Positions 16,405 to 26,297 of a DNA stretch of 27,500 nt are shown here, one piece after another (within the stretch, counting starts at the first letter, position 1; the number at the start of each line of letters is the position of its first letter). Where the stretch lies: assembly GCF_000002875.2 (NCBI RefSeq), contig NC_009393.2, positions 160,001 through 187,500 on the forward strand, in the 5' to 3' direction. Source of the DNA: Leishmania infantum JPCM5. Taxonomy: Eukaryota; Euglenozoa; Kinetoplastea; Trypanosomatida; Trypanosomatidae. A program made the translations under genes and the position numbers. Under the pieces are notes generated by a model that ran no database searches, was not told the origin of the DNA, and was given only the letters and a program-made list of their open reading frames with translations.

Positions 16405-19400
16405 GTGGCTTGACCGTCCCGGCGGAGCCGAAAGGGTCGGCGCCCGCAGGCGCACCAACGGCCGCAGAATCAGGGCCTCCCAAAGCCCCATCCGGACGGA
16501 CATCAGTGGCGGCGGCGCACAACAGCAGTGTCACCGCAGCGTCCGCCGCCGATGCGCGCCATCTTGCCCGGGCTGCCTTCCATACGAGCCTCGAGGGCCT
16601 CTTGGTGGAGTCGACGAAGCACCGCGGTCTTGCTGTCCTGCGCGACGCCGTCCTGGACACCCGCCAGCGCCAGTACGACCCGGCTAGCCTTTTTGAGACT
16701 CTCTGCATTGCGTGCACATTGTTGGCGGAGCGCAGCTCTGGCGGGACTGCGGTCACGGCGCGCAGGCACAGCAGCAACGCAGCACATCCTAAAACCTCAA
16801 GCCCTGCCGCGAGAGGAAGCATGTCACGCAGCAGTAGCGGCGCTGCCCTGTACACCATGGGCAGCGGCAATGAGCCGCCACATGTACCGGTCATCGCAAC
16901 CGAGGCAGCAACTCTGCTGGCGGCCGGCGCGCATGCCAGCTCCGCGGCGTCTCCGCCGCACCCACTTCACTACCGCCACAACGCGGCATCTCGGGAACTG
17001 CTGCTTCAGTCCATCGGCGACATTGGTAAGCTCATTGCTCTGGCGTTGTTGCCTGTCACGCAGCAGGTCGGTCGTCGTGTGGCAGACCTGGTGCGCGCGC
17101 TTGCTTTCCAGCCCTCGCCGACACCGTCTGTGCAACCTTCTTCGCTAGGCGTGCAGCTGCCAGCGCGAGCTGCCTTACCGCCCCCTACCTGGACGACAAG
17201 CGCATCGGTGGCGCCATCCAGTGCGCCGCAGTCCCATAGCACCGCCCCACGGGACAAGGATCCCTCCAGCGGACTCTTGGATGCCAACTGCGGCGGCGGT
17301 GCCATGTCATCCGCCGCAGTCACAGCAACTGTTTCCGCTGCCGGACCCGTGCATCTTGTGCACGACGATCCGGTCCTCGTCCGTCTTCTTCAGATGACTG
17401 CGTCAGCCGCGTCGAGATGCCCTCTCGGCAGCAGCGCGCTCGCAGAGCTATACGGCGTACTCTTGCTCTTCTACAGCGGCGTCGCGCCGCAGTCCATGCT
17501 GGAGGCGACGTGCGAGGCGACGCTGACGCACCACATCCATGCCGTGCTGGCCGCGCTGCATGACAGCGGGGCAGGAGACGACGGCGTCGTCTCAGCCAGC
17601 GCGCACGCAAGCGACGACGGCCTAGTGCATCGCAACAGCTCGTCCGTAACGCTGACGGCATCCACGTTTGCGGCCCAGCTGCAGGGCGTCGCCTTCATCA
17701 AGGACGTCTGCCGCCTCATGGTCGGTGCACGCACGCGGTGGCTGCACCTCAGTCCTTATAGCACCAGCACTCCCGCTCCCGGTGGCGCGGCAGGTGGTGA
17801 AGGCGCAACGGCGGTCAGTGGCAGCAACCACAGCAACAAGCGAGGTGCGGCGGAGCATCACAGGGGCAGCACGCCATCGTCTATGGCCGGCATCACCGCC
17901 AGCGTCGCGGCTGCCGCAGCGGATGCTAGTCGGCAACGGGATCAGGAGCAGCAGCAACTCTCGTTGAGCACGTCGCTGATGTCGAAGTCGATGCTCGGAT
18001 CACTCGCAGCCTTGTCACCGGGCATCCAGCATGAGCTGGATGCCCAATCAGCAGCAGCAGCAGCCGCAGCGGGAGCTGTATCAGGTGCCGGCGGTCCTGG
18101 TGGTGCAGCAGAACTTTCCTCGTTATCCTCCTTAGCGATGACTATGCCGGCGTGCGCCGCAATGGAGGCGGTGCCGGAGCGACTGCGGCTCTTTCTCATG
18201 CGCGCCGTGACGCTGTTCTTCAAGGAGCAGGCCAAGGCTCTGGCGGCCCCAGCGGTGGCGACGGCCGCTGCTGGCGGAGGAGGAGGCACAGATGAAGGTG
18301 CGAGCAGAAGCTCAGCTGTCACATCGGCCGCCGCGGTATCCATGCAGAGCCCGCTGTACGCGCAGTGCCTCAACGACTGCGTCTTCTCTGTCGCACTGTG
18401 GGGTCTGCATGAGATGGGCATCGCAGTGTCCATGCAACCGCCGCCGGCCTTGTTCGTGGAGGTGCAAGAGCAGCAGCAGCGCGATGGGCCCTTTAGCGCG
18501 CCACCTTGCTCGCTGGAGGTCTTCATGTGCACACAGCAACTTGTCCTCGTTCCCATCAGCACGCACCTTCACAGCATGACAAACTCGACCCAGGTGCTTC
18601 TTGAGGCGCATGATCGGCTGCTGCAGCGGCTCTGCAGGCGCCGCAAGCCTTGTGCAACGTCGTCGTCGCAGTGGCTCTGCAGCAGCGGCGAGGCATCAGG
18701 AGGCTCGCTGATGAGCAGCAACGATGCCGAGCGACTGTCACAGGCGGCGACGGTAGTGCTGTCTCTCTGGCGCAAGACCCTTACGAGTGCGACTCTGTTG
18801 TGGGAACTGCTGCAGCTGCGGTCCATGCAAGGCGGCCACAATGCTGATGAAGTCGCAGCAGGCATGTCGGTGGACACCGAAGCGTATCGTAGCAGCGGCT
18901 GGTACTCGAATGAAGAGTGGCGGGCCAGTTCAGATGTGAAGCGCAACGGTTACAACAGTGACAGCAGCGGCACTGCGGCGCCCTCGCAGCGATGGTCACA
19001 GTCGGCACATGACAGCTCCCTGTATCCGCAGCGGCCTTCGCTCGCGCTCTCACGCTCGCGCGACAACCTCACGAGCAGCCAAAGCGCGCTTGACGGCAGA
19101 AATGACAGCGAGAAGGATCGCGCCAGCACACCGCCCGTTCCGGGACTCGGGAACGCCGCGGCGGCCGGCGAGGAGGGTGGCACTGGCGTGGATGCCACGA
19201 CGGTGCCGTTGCTGGTCCGCCTCGTGCTGTCCGTACTGGCACTGGTGGTGTCCCACATGCAGCTCCATGCCAACAACATCATGCAGGCGAGCGCGGACGA
19301 CAAGAGCACCGATGACAGGCGCGGAGGCGGCGACGGCGAGGAGGCAGAGGGCGCGGCGTTTACAGGGCCGCTTCTACGGCCCAGCACTCCCCCACGCTTC

Positions 19401-22400
19401 CTGTCCGCCGGTGACTCCGAGGATGACATCGTGGGCGAGCCATCTCTGAAGCTCTCGCCGCTGCACATGGGGCCGGCAGCCGCGAACGCCGTCGGCGCAG
19501 CGGCGGCGGCGGCGTCAATACCGCTCTGCTTGTGTGTAGCGAATGCATCCATAGTGTACCAGTGCTTCACCGAAGTGCTCAACGGTCTCACCGCCTTCGG
19601 CCAGCTCTTTTCGCAGCTGGTGGACACGCAGCTGATGCCGTCGGTGGCCGCGGCAGACAAAGAACAGGTGCTGTGCCGGTGTCGTGAGTGCTTCCTGGTG
19701 CTACACCCGCACCTTCTCCACTGCGAGCAGCTCTGCCTGCGCCACCTCCGCTACGAAGAGGACGTGCTGCCGGTCGTGTTGAAAGCGACCAGTTACTGGG
19801 TACAGGTCAGCTGTGTCCTGCAGTTGCCTGAGCAGCGCGACGCCCACTTGGCAGCGCTCGTGGACGTGCTGCGGACACAGGACCCGGTGGATGGTCACCT
19901 GGTCGCCCTGGCCCCGCCAACCGCCTTGGGCATGTCGGACACCGCCTCTCCCACGACGGCAATGCTGCTGGAAGCGCTTCTCACGCTGAACAGCGCGTGT
20001 GCGGCAGCTGAGCCGATCGTGCCGGGATCCGTCGCCGCCGCTGCACTCAGCCCCAGCGGCGATCGCGACGCTGCGTCGCCGGGCAGCGGGGGTGGCGTCA
20101 GGGGGATTCGACAGTATGCCCTCAGCATGTCCAGCTGGGGCGCTGAATGGCTGCGGCGTCGTGGTCTCACGACCTCCTCCTCGGCCCGTGGCAACACGGC
20201 ATCACCAGCGCATGCGGGCGGCGGCGGAAGCGGGAGCTGGACCGTGTCCCCGTCCCAGTCGCAGATGAGCACCACCCCTGCAGGCGAACGAAGCGGGGCC
20301 GGCGCACGGCCGTCGTTGGCCGCACCCCCGCGCATCGGAACGCCGACTCTTATAGCGGCAGCGTCACGTAGCAAGCAGCAGCAGCAGCCCGCGTCGGCAT
20401 CTTGGGCGATACCGTTGGTGCTCACATCGCACGGCTGGCGAGCGCCAGCCGTGCAGCACGCCGTCATCCTTGGCGTGTGTCGCCTGCAGCACAAGCTCTT
20501 TATCATGAAGACGCTTCACGTCATCGCCAACACCCTCGGGGCACAGCTAAAGAGCGGGTGGGCTTTGCTCGCGCGCGGTCTCGCTGTGACGGAGCCTCTG
20601 CTGCACATGCTCAAGCGGCTGCTGTCGTGGATCGAGGAGTCCGCCGAGGAGCAGGAGCAGCAAGAGCAGCTACTCAGTGACGCCCTGCACCTGCGTGACG
20701 CGCTGCGTTCCCTCTGCCTCCACAACGCTTGCCAGCTACCCTACTCTCAGTTCGAAATCTTTTTCACAGAGCTCGTGAGCGCAACTGTGGCCTTAGGGGC
20801 AGCAGCGCCGTCACAGCAGCAGGACGGAGCGGCACTAGCCTTCAACCACTGGGGCTGCGGGGATCTGCACGCGGCGGCGTGCGCCGCCGCTTCCGACCGG
20901 CTGCCTCGCCACCACCCACAGGGCTGCGGCGGGCAGTGGGTGCTCACGTCAGAGTGCCTGAGCGTGTCGCTATTAGCCATGTTGCCCTTCATAGAGCTGC
21001 GGTACACCGACGCGACGAACGGCGTAGCAACTGGAAAAGTAGGGGACGGCAGCGTTGGGGGCGATCAGCCCGGTGTTCAAGTGGTGCAGCTGCAGCACCA
21101 GCGCACCGGTGCTCTTGCTAGGGCACTGTATCTGTGGGAGCTGGAGGCGAGGGTGTGCCGCTACGTAACGGACCACCAGCACGTGGAGGAATGGGGAAGG
21201 GGACTGCTGACAACAATGAAGACGCACAAGCGAGCACTGTTGGCGACCACGGCGTCGAGTTCCTTCGAACCAGCCGCAACCGACCCAGACACGCCACTGG
21301 GGACTGGGAGCCTCTCGCAGGAGGAGACCCGCACGATCGAGCTGGTGCTCTCCACAGTCGTCGGCCACGTTTCTACGGTAGCCGTGCAGATGTGTCGATC
21401 ATCATCGCGGCGTTGGGTTGCGGCAGTGACGAGTGCCGGAGGCGAAGGTGGCAGCCCGTTGAATGACACTGGCAGCGCAGCGCCGTCCCCCTCGTATCAA
21501 GCCGTGCAGAGCGCCGCCCTCACGCTCACCTCTGGCCCCTTCGCCGCTGTGCCGCTCACGCAAGTTGCGAACGCCCTCTTCGCCGCCAGCGCTGCCTCTG
21601 GGTCTTCTCTGGGTACGAGTGGCGCGAAGGACACCCTCGCTGGGGTCGGCAGCGGCGGTCGGCTGCCTCTCTTGCCGTTTGTGCAGGCGGACGCCGCGCA
21701 AAGCATCGCACGGCTGCACGCTGCCGTGCATCGGTCCTCGCAGGCGATTGCCCTTCACACACCCGCCGACGACAGCCGCAGCAGCGTCGCCACAGCTCCG
21801 CCGGCGGCCACCGCGTCTGTCCACCTCGCCCCGCTAGAGCAACTCCTGGCGAGCCCTTTCGCCCTGCTCGACCGCGTCTATGGCGAGTGGCAGCTGCAGT
21901 GTGCTGGCTCGCCGAGCAGAGGCGGTGGACAAGGCAGACGATCAGCAGCGGCTAACGCGGCGGAGCAGCATGAGGTGGAGGGTCGCATGTCATCGACTCC
22001 ACTTGACACGAACGAGGCTCGGGAACTGCCGCAGAGGGGGGAGAGGTCCGCTAGCTCGGAAGCCTTAGAGGCATCTGCGGCGTTCTCTGTCGTCGCCGGC
22101 GCAGTCCCGCAGCTGCTGGGCAACGCCGCCGCCGCCGTGCTGATGGACGTTGTGAAGATTGTGCAGTCCTATGGCGAAGAAATTGATGGCGCCGCCTGGG
22201 AAGCTATCTTGTCCTTGCTGCAGCGAACCGCCATGGCGGCCAAGGAGCATGACAATACTCTGGCAGGCATGAGTGTCGGTGCGGCTGGTGGGAGCGGCAG
22301 TCACACACAAAGCAGTGTCAGCATGGACAGCATCGGTGGGCGCAGCGCTAGCAGCACCGGCCTCCTCGGTAAGCCGGGCATCAAGGCGCCCACCAGCGCC

Positions 22401-25400
22401 GCCGGTGCCACCGTGTCTAGCAGCCAAGCCGTCGAGTCCCTCAACACCGCTTTTCGCGCGCTGGAGAGCATTCAGCACAACCACATTCCGCGCCTGAATG
22501 CGGACGGTCTGCACCGTCTCATCGTGTGTGTCGGCACCTTCACAGTGCACCGCGTCGACGGAGGGGCTGCCGGTGAGCGCAAGCTGCACACGAATCTGAG
22601 CGCCGTGCAGCTGCTGTGGTCTATCGCGGACTACCTCGCTGCCTTTGGCAGCGGGGCAGACGAGGAGATCGAGCGCGGCGGCGCCTACAACAACGCCAAC
22701 GGAGGTAGCAGCGGCACGGTGAAAGCCACGGCCGCCGGGTGTGCAGGTGCGGCTGCCGGCGGAATGCGAGGATCACCGACGCGATGTTCCGATGATGCTT
22801 TGGTCGCACAGCACCAGCAGCAGCAGCAGCAGCAACACGACCGCCTCTGGTGCTCGCTCCTCTGGCAGCTACGTAACGGCTGCCTCGATGATCGGCAGGA
22901 GGTGCGCCAATCCGCGCTGCAGACGTTCTTCGCACTCGTGCAGACGTACGGTTGGCGCTTCTCCGCAGCGTGCTGGCGATGCGTACTACAGGATGTATTG
23001 TTGCCGCTCATGGAAATTGTTGCAGTGGCGACAGGGCTGTGCGCGACCCCTCCGCCATCGCCGCCTGAGCTGGGAGAAGACGGCGCAACAGCCGCAACCG
23101 GTGCGGCGGGGGAAAGAGGGGCGCAGGACGCGACAAGGCAGCGGCTGCTCCGTAGCTTCATGGATCACCCGCCTCAGCTAGAGGAGGTGCGCGCTGCTTT
23201 GTTCGATGCGGGGAGCCGCTTGTTTGTCACCCACTACGCGCGCATGCAGGCGGCCGCTACCGCGCTGTCGTCGCCCTCGTCGGCGCGATCGCGGCGTCCT
23301 CAGCTGCCCGTCACTGAGGAGGACAAGGACGATGCAACGCAGGTGCTGGAGCGCTTCCTGCGACTGTGTGGCGACGTCTGCGTGGTGCTGCGGGGCACAT
23401 CCGGCGAGCAGGCCGCCGTGGCTGCCGTGCACGCTCTCCACGGGCTGCTCGTCGAGATGCCAGGGAAAGGGCTGCACGCGCACGGGATACACCTCGCCTG
23501 GAGTGCTCTTGAGCGTCTGATCCTGCGCGGCGGCGGCGGCGGCGATGACTGCGTTGAAGGACCACTTGCGGGTGTGACAGAAGGCATAGCGCCAGAACCC
23601 GACACCCAGAGAAGGGCAAAACAGTGCACCAACGCGGTAGTGGCGGCCACGGTAGCCGCGGTCTGCGACAGCTTCCGCCTCCAGCGCCTCGCGGCGGCGG
23701 TGCCGGACGCTGCGGTCGGCTCCGTCACCGCCACTTCACCAAGCGCCGTGGAGCGCAGTCGCAACGCGACGGGTTTCAGCTCGTACTTCAGCAGCTGGGG
23801 CGGCGGCGGCGGCGGCATAGCCACCACAGTTGCAGGGTCAACGTCACGTGCAGAGCTGCGGCACAGCGACCCCTCCTCTCCTGCCCCGTACTTTACTCGT
23901 CTGCTCTTTCTCTTGCAGGCTGTCACCCGCTGCCCGGCTGTTGTGAACTCGTACTACTTCCCGAGCAAGGCGCAGGCCACCCTACTCGAGGGTTTAGCCG
24001 CGGTGTGGCCGACGCTGTCGAGTCGCGAGGCGCGGACGATGTGGGGCGAGGTGCTCCTGCCGGCCTTTCCGCCAGCGGCGCGGCTGCAGAGCTTTGTTTT
24101 GCAGGACTCGCACGAGTCGGTCTCCATCACGGTGGTGGACGACGCCACCGCCAACGCAGCAGCGACGGCAGCGGCGAGCACGCGGATCCCGCTCAAGTCG
24201 GTAATGCCTCCTGGGTCGCACCCGGGGTATCTCGGCGCCGTCATGGAGACGATGCGCGGCTTGATGCTGCGTCACATGGGCGCGGATGCTGTCGGTGCGA
24301 CCGCTTCGAGGCGCAGAGGGCCCGACGGACTGCCGCCGGATCCTGCATCAGCCAACACGTCCGCTGCGGCGACTGAGGCACCAGCGAAGACAACCGACGA
24401 GGATCGCGCGCGACTGGCGTTTATGGCCCCCAGCACCGTGCAAGTCAGCGGCACACTCTTGCTGCTGCACCTCGCCCCTGCGGCGGTTCTAGAAGTGCCG
24501 CCGCGATCGGGAAGCGTGCCCTTCAACCCCCCAGCGCTCTTCCTACAAGAATGTGTCAACGTGTTGCAGTACACATTGTGGGAGCCGGTGCTGGCGCGCA
24601 CCCGGACGCCGCCACCTTCCGCTGCGGCTGTACAGTGCCGCCGGGATGGTGTCGTCGCGCTCTGTCGCGTGTTTGAGCTGCTGCTCACCACCACCTCCAC
24701 AGTGGTGCGGCACCTGCATGCGACTGCAACGAGCGGAGCGGCAGCGGCAAGCGGGACCACCACGGTCCCAACGACAACGATAACGCCGCCGCATGTCACA
24801 GCGGCGTTGCAGTCGCTCGACTTGCTCGTGGGCACCCTCGGTGAGGTGGTTCACTTTGTGATGGAGCGGTACGAGGATGTAGTGTGCGCAACGGCCGCCG
24901 TCACGACGTTGACGATCGCATCGACTGCAGAGGGCACGGCACTGGCTCGGGTGGCACGGCGGAGCTTGTCGCTGTTACAGCGCTGGGCATGCGCCATCAG
25001 TGGCACACCTTCAGCGCGCTTAGCGCCTCCGTCGTGTGCCGCGACGCCGCACCACCATCAGCGCACTCGCAGCGGCAGTGATGGCAGTTGCATCATGTCT
25101 CCCAGTGCGCAGGGCGCCGTCGCCCGCCACGATGTGTGTGCACAGTCCCAGCCTGCCGACCACGCCACCGCACCATCAGCGGCTTCGCGCAGCAAGCTGC
25201 AGGATGTAGTGCGAGCCTCCATAGAATCACGCAACAAAGCGATCATGGCACAGTTCGTGGGCAACCCCGACGACGCCAGTGCCGGCGCGCTACTCGTCGA
25301 CACGCTTCGAGACATGCTGCACGTTGCGCAGAGCAGCGCACGAGCAGACCCGCGCGCCGGCAGCGATGCGGCGACGCAAAATCTGAACACCATGATGCCG

Positions 25401-25637
25401 GACCTGCTGCGCCTCGTCGCATGCAGCAGCCGTGAGCCGCACCGATCCGCTGCGGCGATCTCGCGAGAGCAGGAGATGCGCGAGCTTCTGGCGAATCTGC
25501 TGACGCTGGCTGTGGACAAACAGCACAAGCAGCTCGCCTGCCAAGCCGAATCACGCGGCTGGAGTGGCTGTCGCGCAGACGACTACCGGCTCAACTCGGA
25601 TGCGGAAGATCAAGATGAGGGCACGTCTATCATTTGA
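16380..25637 (+). CDS. MON2: MON2/Ysl2-like Golgi-endosome trafficking protein
   Basis: This 3085-residue uninterrupted frame resembles MON2, a scaffold related to Sec7 Arf-GEFs but lacking the catalytic Sec7 domain, which acts at the trans-Golgi and endosomes with Dopey and a flippase. Visible matches are an N-terminal helical region (about 55-90, DCB-like), HDS-like repeats TLHVIANTLGAQLKSGW (about 1380) and VKIVQSYGEEIDGAAWEAIL (about 1924), and the MON2-typical NLSAVQLLWSIADYLAAF (about 2074) followed by DRLWCSLLWQLRNGCLDDRQ (about 2153) and WRCVLQDVLLPLMEIV. A later segment, VNSYYFPSKAQATLLEGL, is at about 2523. Animal and yeast MON2 are about 1,600-1,700 residues; the extra length is Ala/Ser/Gly-rich insertion between helical blocks. 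No Sec7 catalytic motif is seen. The start is the first ATG after the 16129 acceptor. A large HEAT-like Arf-GEF relative is the main alternative. Confidence 0.78.
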   Translation: MASYWWPLGGLTVPAEPKGSAPAGAPTAAESGPPKAPSGRTSVAAAHNSSVTAASAADARHLARAAFHTSLEGLLVESTKHRGLAVLRDAVLDTRQRQYDPASLFETLCIACTLLAERSSGGTAVTARRHSSNAAHPKTSSPAARGSMSRSSSGAALYTMGSGNEPPHVPVIATEAATLLAAGAHASSAASPPHPLHYRHNAASRELLLQSIGDIGKLIALALLPVTQQVGRRVADLVRALAFQPSPTPSVQPSSLGVQLPARAALPPPTWTTSASVAPSSAPQSHSTAPRDKDPSSGLLDANCGGGAMSSAAVTATVSAAGPVHLVHDDPVLVRLLQMTASAASRCPLGSSALAELYGVLLLFYSGVAPQSMLEATCEATLTHHIHAVLAALHDSGAGDDGVVSASAHASDDGLVHRNSSSVTLTASTFAAQLQGVAFIKDVCRLMVGARTRWLHLSPYSTSTPAPGGAAGGEGATAVSGSNHSNKRGAAEHHRGSTPSSMAGITASVAAAAADASRQRDQEQQQLSLSTSLMSKSMLGSLAALSPGIQHELDAQSAAAAAAAGAVSGAGGPGGAAELSSLSSLAMTMPACAAMEAVPERLRLFLMRAVTLFFKEQAKALAAPAVATAAAGGGGGTDEGASRSSAVTSAAAVSMQSPLYAQCLNDCVFSVALWGLHEMGIAVSMQPPPALFVEVQEQQQRDGPFSAPPCSLEVFMCTQQLVLVPISTHLHSMTNSTQVLLEAHDRLLQRLCRRRKPCATSSSQWLCSSGEASGGSLMSSNDAERLSQAATVVLSLWRKTLTSATLLWELLQLRSMQGGHNADEVAAGMSVDTEAYRSSGWYSNEEWRASSDVKRNGYNSDSSGTAAPSQRWSQSAHDSSLYPQRPSLALSRSRDNLTSSQSALDGRNDSEKDRASTPPVPGLGNAAAAGEEGGTGVDATTVPLLVRLVLSVLALVVSHMQLHANNIMQASADDKSTDDRRGGGDGEEAEGAAFTGPLLRPSTPPRFLSAGDSEDDIVGEPSLKLSPLHMGPAAANAVGAAAAAASIPLCLCVANASIVYQCFTEVLNGLTAFGQLFSQLVDTQLMPSVAAADKEQVLCRCRECFLVLHPHLLHCEQLCLRHLRYEEDVLPVVLKATSYWVQVSCVLQLPEQRDAHLAALVDVLRTQDPVDGHLVALAPPTALGMSDTASPTTAMLLEALLTLNSACAAAEPIVPGSVAAAALSPSGDRDAASPGSGGGVRGIRQYALSMSSWGAEWLRRRGLTTSSSARGNTASPAHAGGGGSGSWTVSPSQSQMSTTPAGERSGAGARPSLAAPPRIGTPTLIAAASRSKQQQQPASASWAIPLVLTSHGWRAPAVQHAVILGVCRLQHKLFIMKTLHVIANTLGAQLKSGWALLARGLAVTEPLLHMLKRLLSWIEESAEEQEQQEQLLSDALHLRDALRSLCLHNACQLPYSQFEIFFTELVSATVALGAAAPSQQQDGAALAFNHWGCGDLHAAACAAASDRLPRHHPQGCGGQWVLTSECLSVSLLAMLPFIELRYTDATNGVATGKVGDGSVGGDQPGVQVVQLQHQRTGALARALYLWELEARVCRYVTDHQHVEEWGRGLLTTMKTHKRALLATTASSSFEPAATDPDTPLGTGSLSQEETRTIELVLSTVVGHVSTVAVQMCRSSSRRWVAAVTSAGGEGGSPLNDTGSAAPSPSYQAVQSAALTLTSGPFAAVPLTQVANALFAASAASGSSLGTSGAKDTLAGVGSGGRLPLLPFVQADAAQSIARLHAAVHRSSQAIALHTPADDSRSSVATAPPAATASVHLAPLEQLLASPFALLDRVYGEWQLQCAGSPSRGGGQGRRSAAANAAEQHEVEGRMSSTPLDTNEARELPQRGERSASSEALEASAAFSVVAGAVPQLLGNAAAAVLMDVVKIVQSYGEEIDGAAWEAILSLLQRTAMAAKEHDNTLAGMSVGAAGGSGSHTQSSVSMDSIGGRSASSTGLLGKPGIKAPTSAAGATVSSSQAVESLNTAFRALESIQHNHIPRLNADGLHRLIVCVGTFTVHRVDGGAAGERKLHTNLSAVQLLWSIADYLAAFGSGADEEIERGGAYNNANGGSSGTVKATAAGCAGAAAGGMRGSPTRCSDDALVAQHQQQQQQQHDRLWCSLLWQLRNGCLDDRQEVRQSALQTFFALVQTYGWRFSAACWRCVLQDVLLPLMEIVAVATGLCATPPPSPPELGEDGATAATGAAGERGAQDATRQRLLRSFMDHPPQLEEVRAALFDAGSRLFVTHYARMQAAATALSSPSSARSRRPQLPVTEEDKDDATQVLERFLRLCGDVCVVLRGTSGEQAAVAAVHALHGLLVEMPGKGLHAHGIHLAWSALERLILRGGGGGDDCVEGPLAGVTEGIAPEPDTQRRAKQCTNAVVAATVAAVCDSFRLQRLAAAVPDAAVGSVTATSPSAVERSRNATGFSSYFSSWGGGGGGIATTVAGSTSRAELRHSDPSSPAPYFTRLLFLLQAVTRCPAVVNSYYFPSKAQATLLEGLAAVWPTLSSREARTMWGEVLLPAFPPAARLQSFVLQDSHESVSITVVDDATANAAATAAASTRIPLKSVMPPGSHPGYLGAVMETMRGLMLRHMGADAVGATASRRRGPDGLPPDPASANTSAAATEAPAKTTDEDRARLAFMAPSTVQVSGTLLLLHLAPAAVLEVPPRSGSVPFNPPALFLQECVNVLQYTLWEPVLARTRTPPPSAAAVQCRRDGVVALCRVFELLLTTTSTVVRHLHATATSGAAAASGTTTVPTTTITPPHVTAALQSLDLLVGTLGEVVHFVMERYEDVVCATAAVTTLTIASTAEGTALARVARRSLSLLQRWACAISGTPSARLAPPSCAATPHHHQRTRSGSDGSCIMSPSAQGAVARHDVCAQSQPADHATAPSAASRSKLQDVVRASIESRNKAIMAQFVGNPDDASAGALLVDTLRDMLHVAQSSARADPRAGSDAATQNLNTMMPDLLRLVACSSREPHRSAAAISREQEMRELLANLLTLAVDKQHKQLACQAESRGWSGCRADDYRLNSDAEDQDEGTSII
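18020..18045. repeat. 10-bp perfect inverted repeat with 6-base loop in the MON2-like CDS
   Basis: GGGCATCCAG (18020-18029) and CTGGATGCCC (18036-18045) are exact reverse complements around CATGAG. The RNA could form a stable hairpin. It lies between two low-complexity stretches of the protein. Confidence 0.85.
20429..20454. repeat. 12-bp perfect inverted repeat with 2-base centre in the MON2-like CDS
   Basis: GCACGGCTGGCG (20429-20440) and CGCCAGCCGTGC (20443-20454) are exact reverse complements separated by AG. It encodes the HGWRAPAV stretch just before an ordered helical block (about residue 1357 on). Confidence 0.9.
22815..22835 (+). repeat. CAG/CAA tract encoding seven glutamines in the MON2-like CDS
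   Basis: Six CAG codons and one CAA encode Gln 2146-2152 of the MON2-like protein, in the linker just before the conserved DRLWCSLLW block. Repeat length probably varies between strains. Confidence 0.9.
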
Positions 25638-26297
25638 CTGCTTCGCGAACCGCGAGGCGTCGGTGCGCGGTTGTACGGACAGAGGGGAGGGAGAGCCTCG
25701 GTCTCGCCCTCCCCCCCCGGTCCGCCCTGCCCACCGTCCTCGGTACTCTTCCTTTCTCACTCTGTTTGTGCCGCCTGCGCATACTTCCACTCCAGACTCG
25801 CGCAGACATGTACGCACGCAGGTGGGCTGCCCTGCATTCGTGCGTCAGTTGAGCTTCGTACAAGCAGGCGAAAGGAAAGCGCCGCGCGTCGCTCCCGCGT
25901 GCGCTCTTCTCCCTCGCCCCCTTCCCCTCCGTGAAGTGCGTGCCGTTGAGCTCTTCTTCACCACACACACATACACACGCGCGCGCGTGCGCGCATCTAT
26001 GTCGCTGCCTTCTCCTTGCGCCTTTCTCCCACCATCATCACCACGACCTCCCCCCCACCCCAGCCCTCCGCCGTCTGTGTCGTGTTCGCTCCTTCCATCC
26101 ATCATCGTCGTTTGAGCCCACGTGTCGCACGATTCAGCGCACACACACACACGCATACGTATATATATATATATATACGCGTACCCATACCCATACCCAT
26201 CTACCTATAGGTATGTATATACAGGCATATATGTAGAGAGAGAGATCCCGTTGTCCCGTGGCACTGTAGAGCACACACGAAAAGGAGCAGAAGGCGC
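25638..26297. other. Intergenic spacer downstream of the MON2-like gene
   Basis: Probable 3' UTR and spacer. It contains C-rich runs at about 25708-25720, CA repeats at about 25961-25978 leading into an alternating CG stretch (CGCGCGCGTGCGCGC, about 25979-25994), CT-rich sequence at about 26020-26075, and the TA/TACCCA block listed separately. No gene is supported. Confidence 0.55.
26140..26200. repeat. Compound simple repeat: (CA)n, (TA)9, (TACCCA)3
   Basis: A short CA run (about 26140-26152) is followed by alternating TA at 26160-26177 and three TACCCA copies at 26182-26200, the last one lacking its final base. The TA run is the most AT-rich alternating stretch of the window and may melt easily. 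Confidence 0.9.

Noticed and set aside
26182..26200. Possible internal telomeric repeat
   Set aside because: The unit is TACCCA, whereas the trypanosomatid telomere unit is TTAGGG/CCCTAA; the base order differs and there are only three copies.
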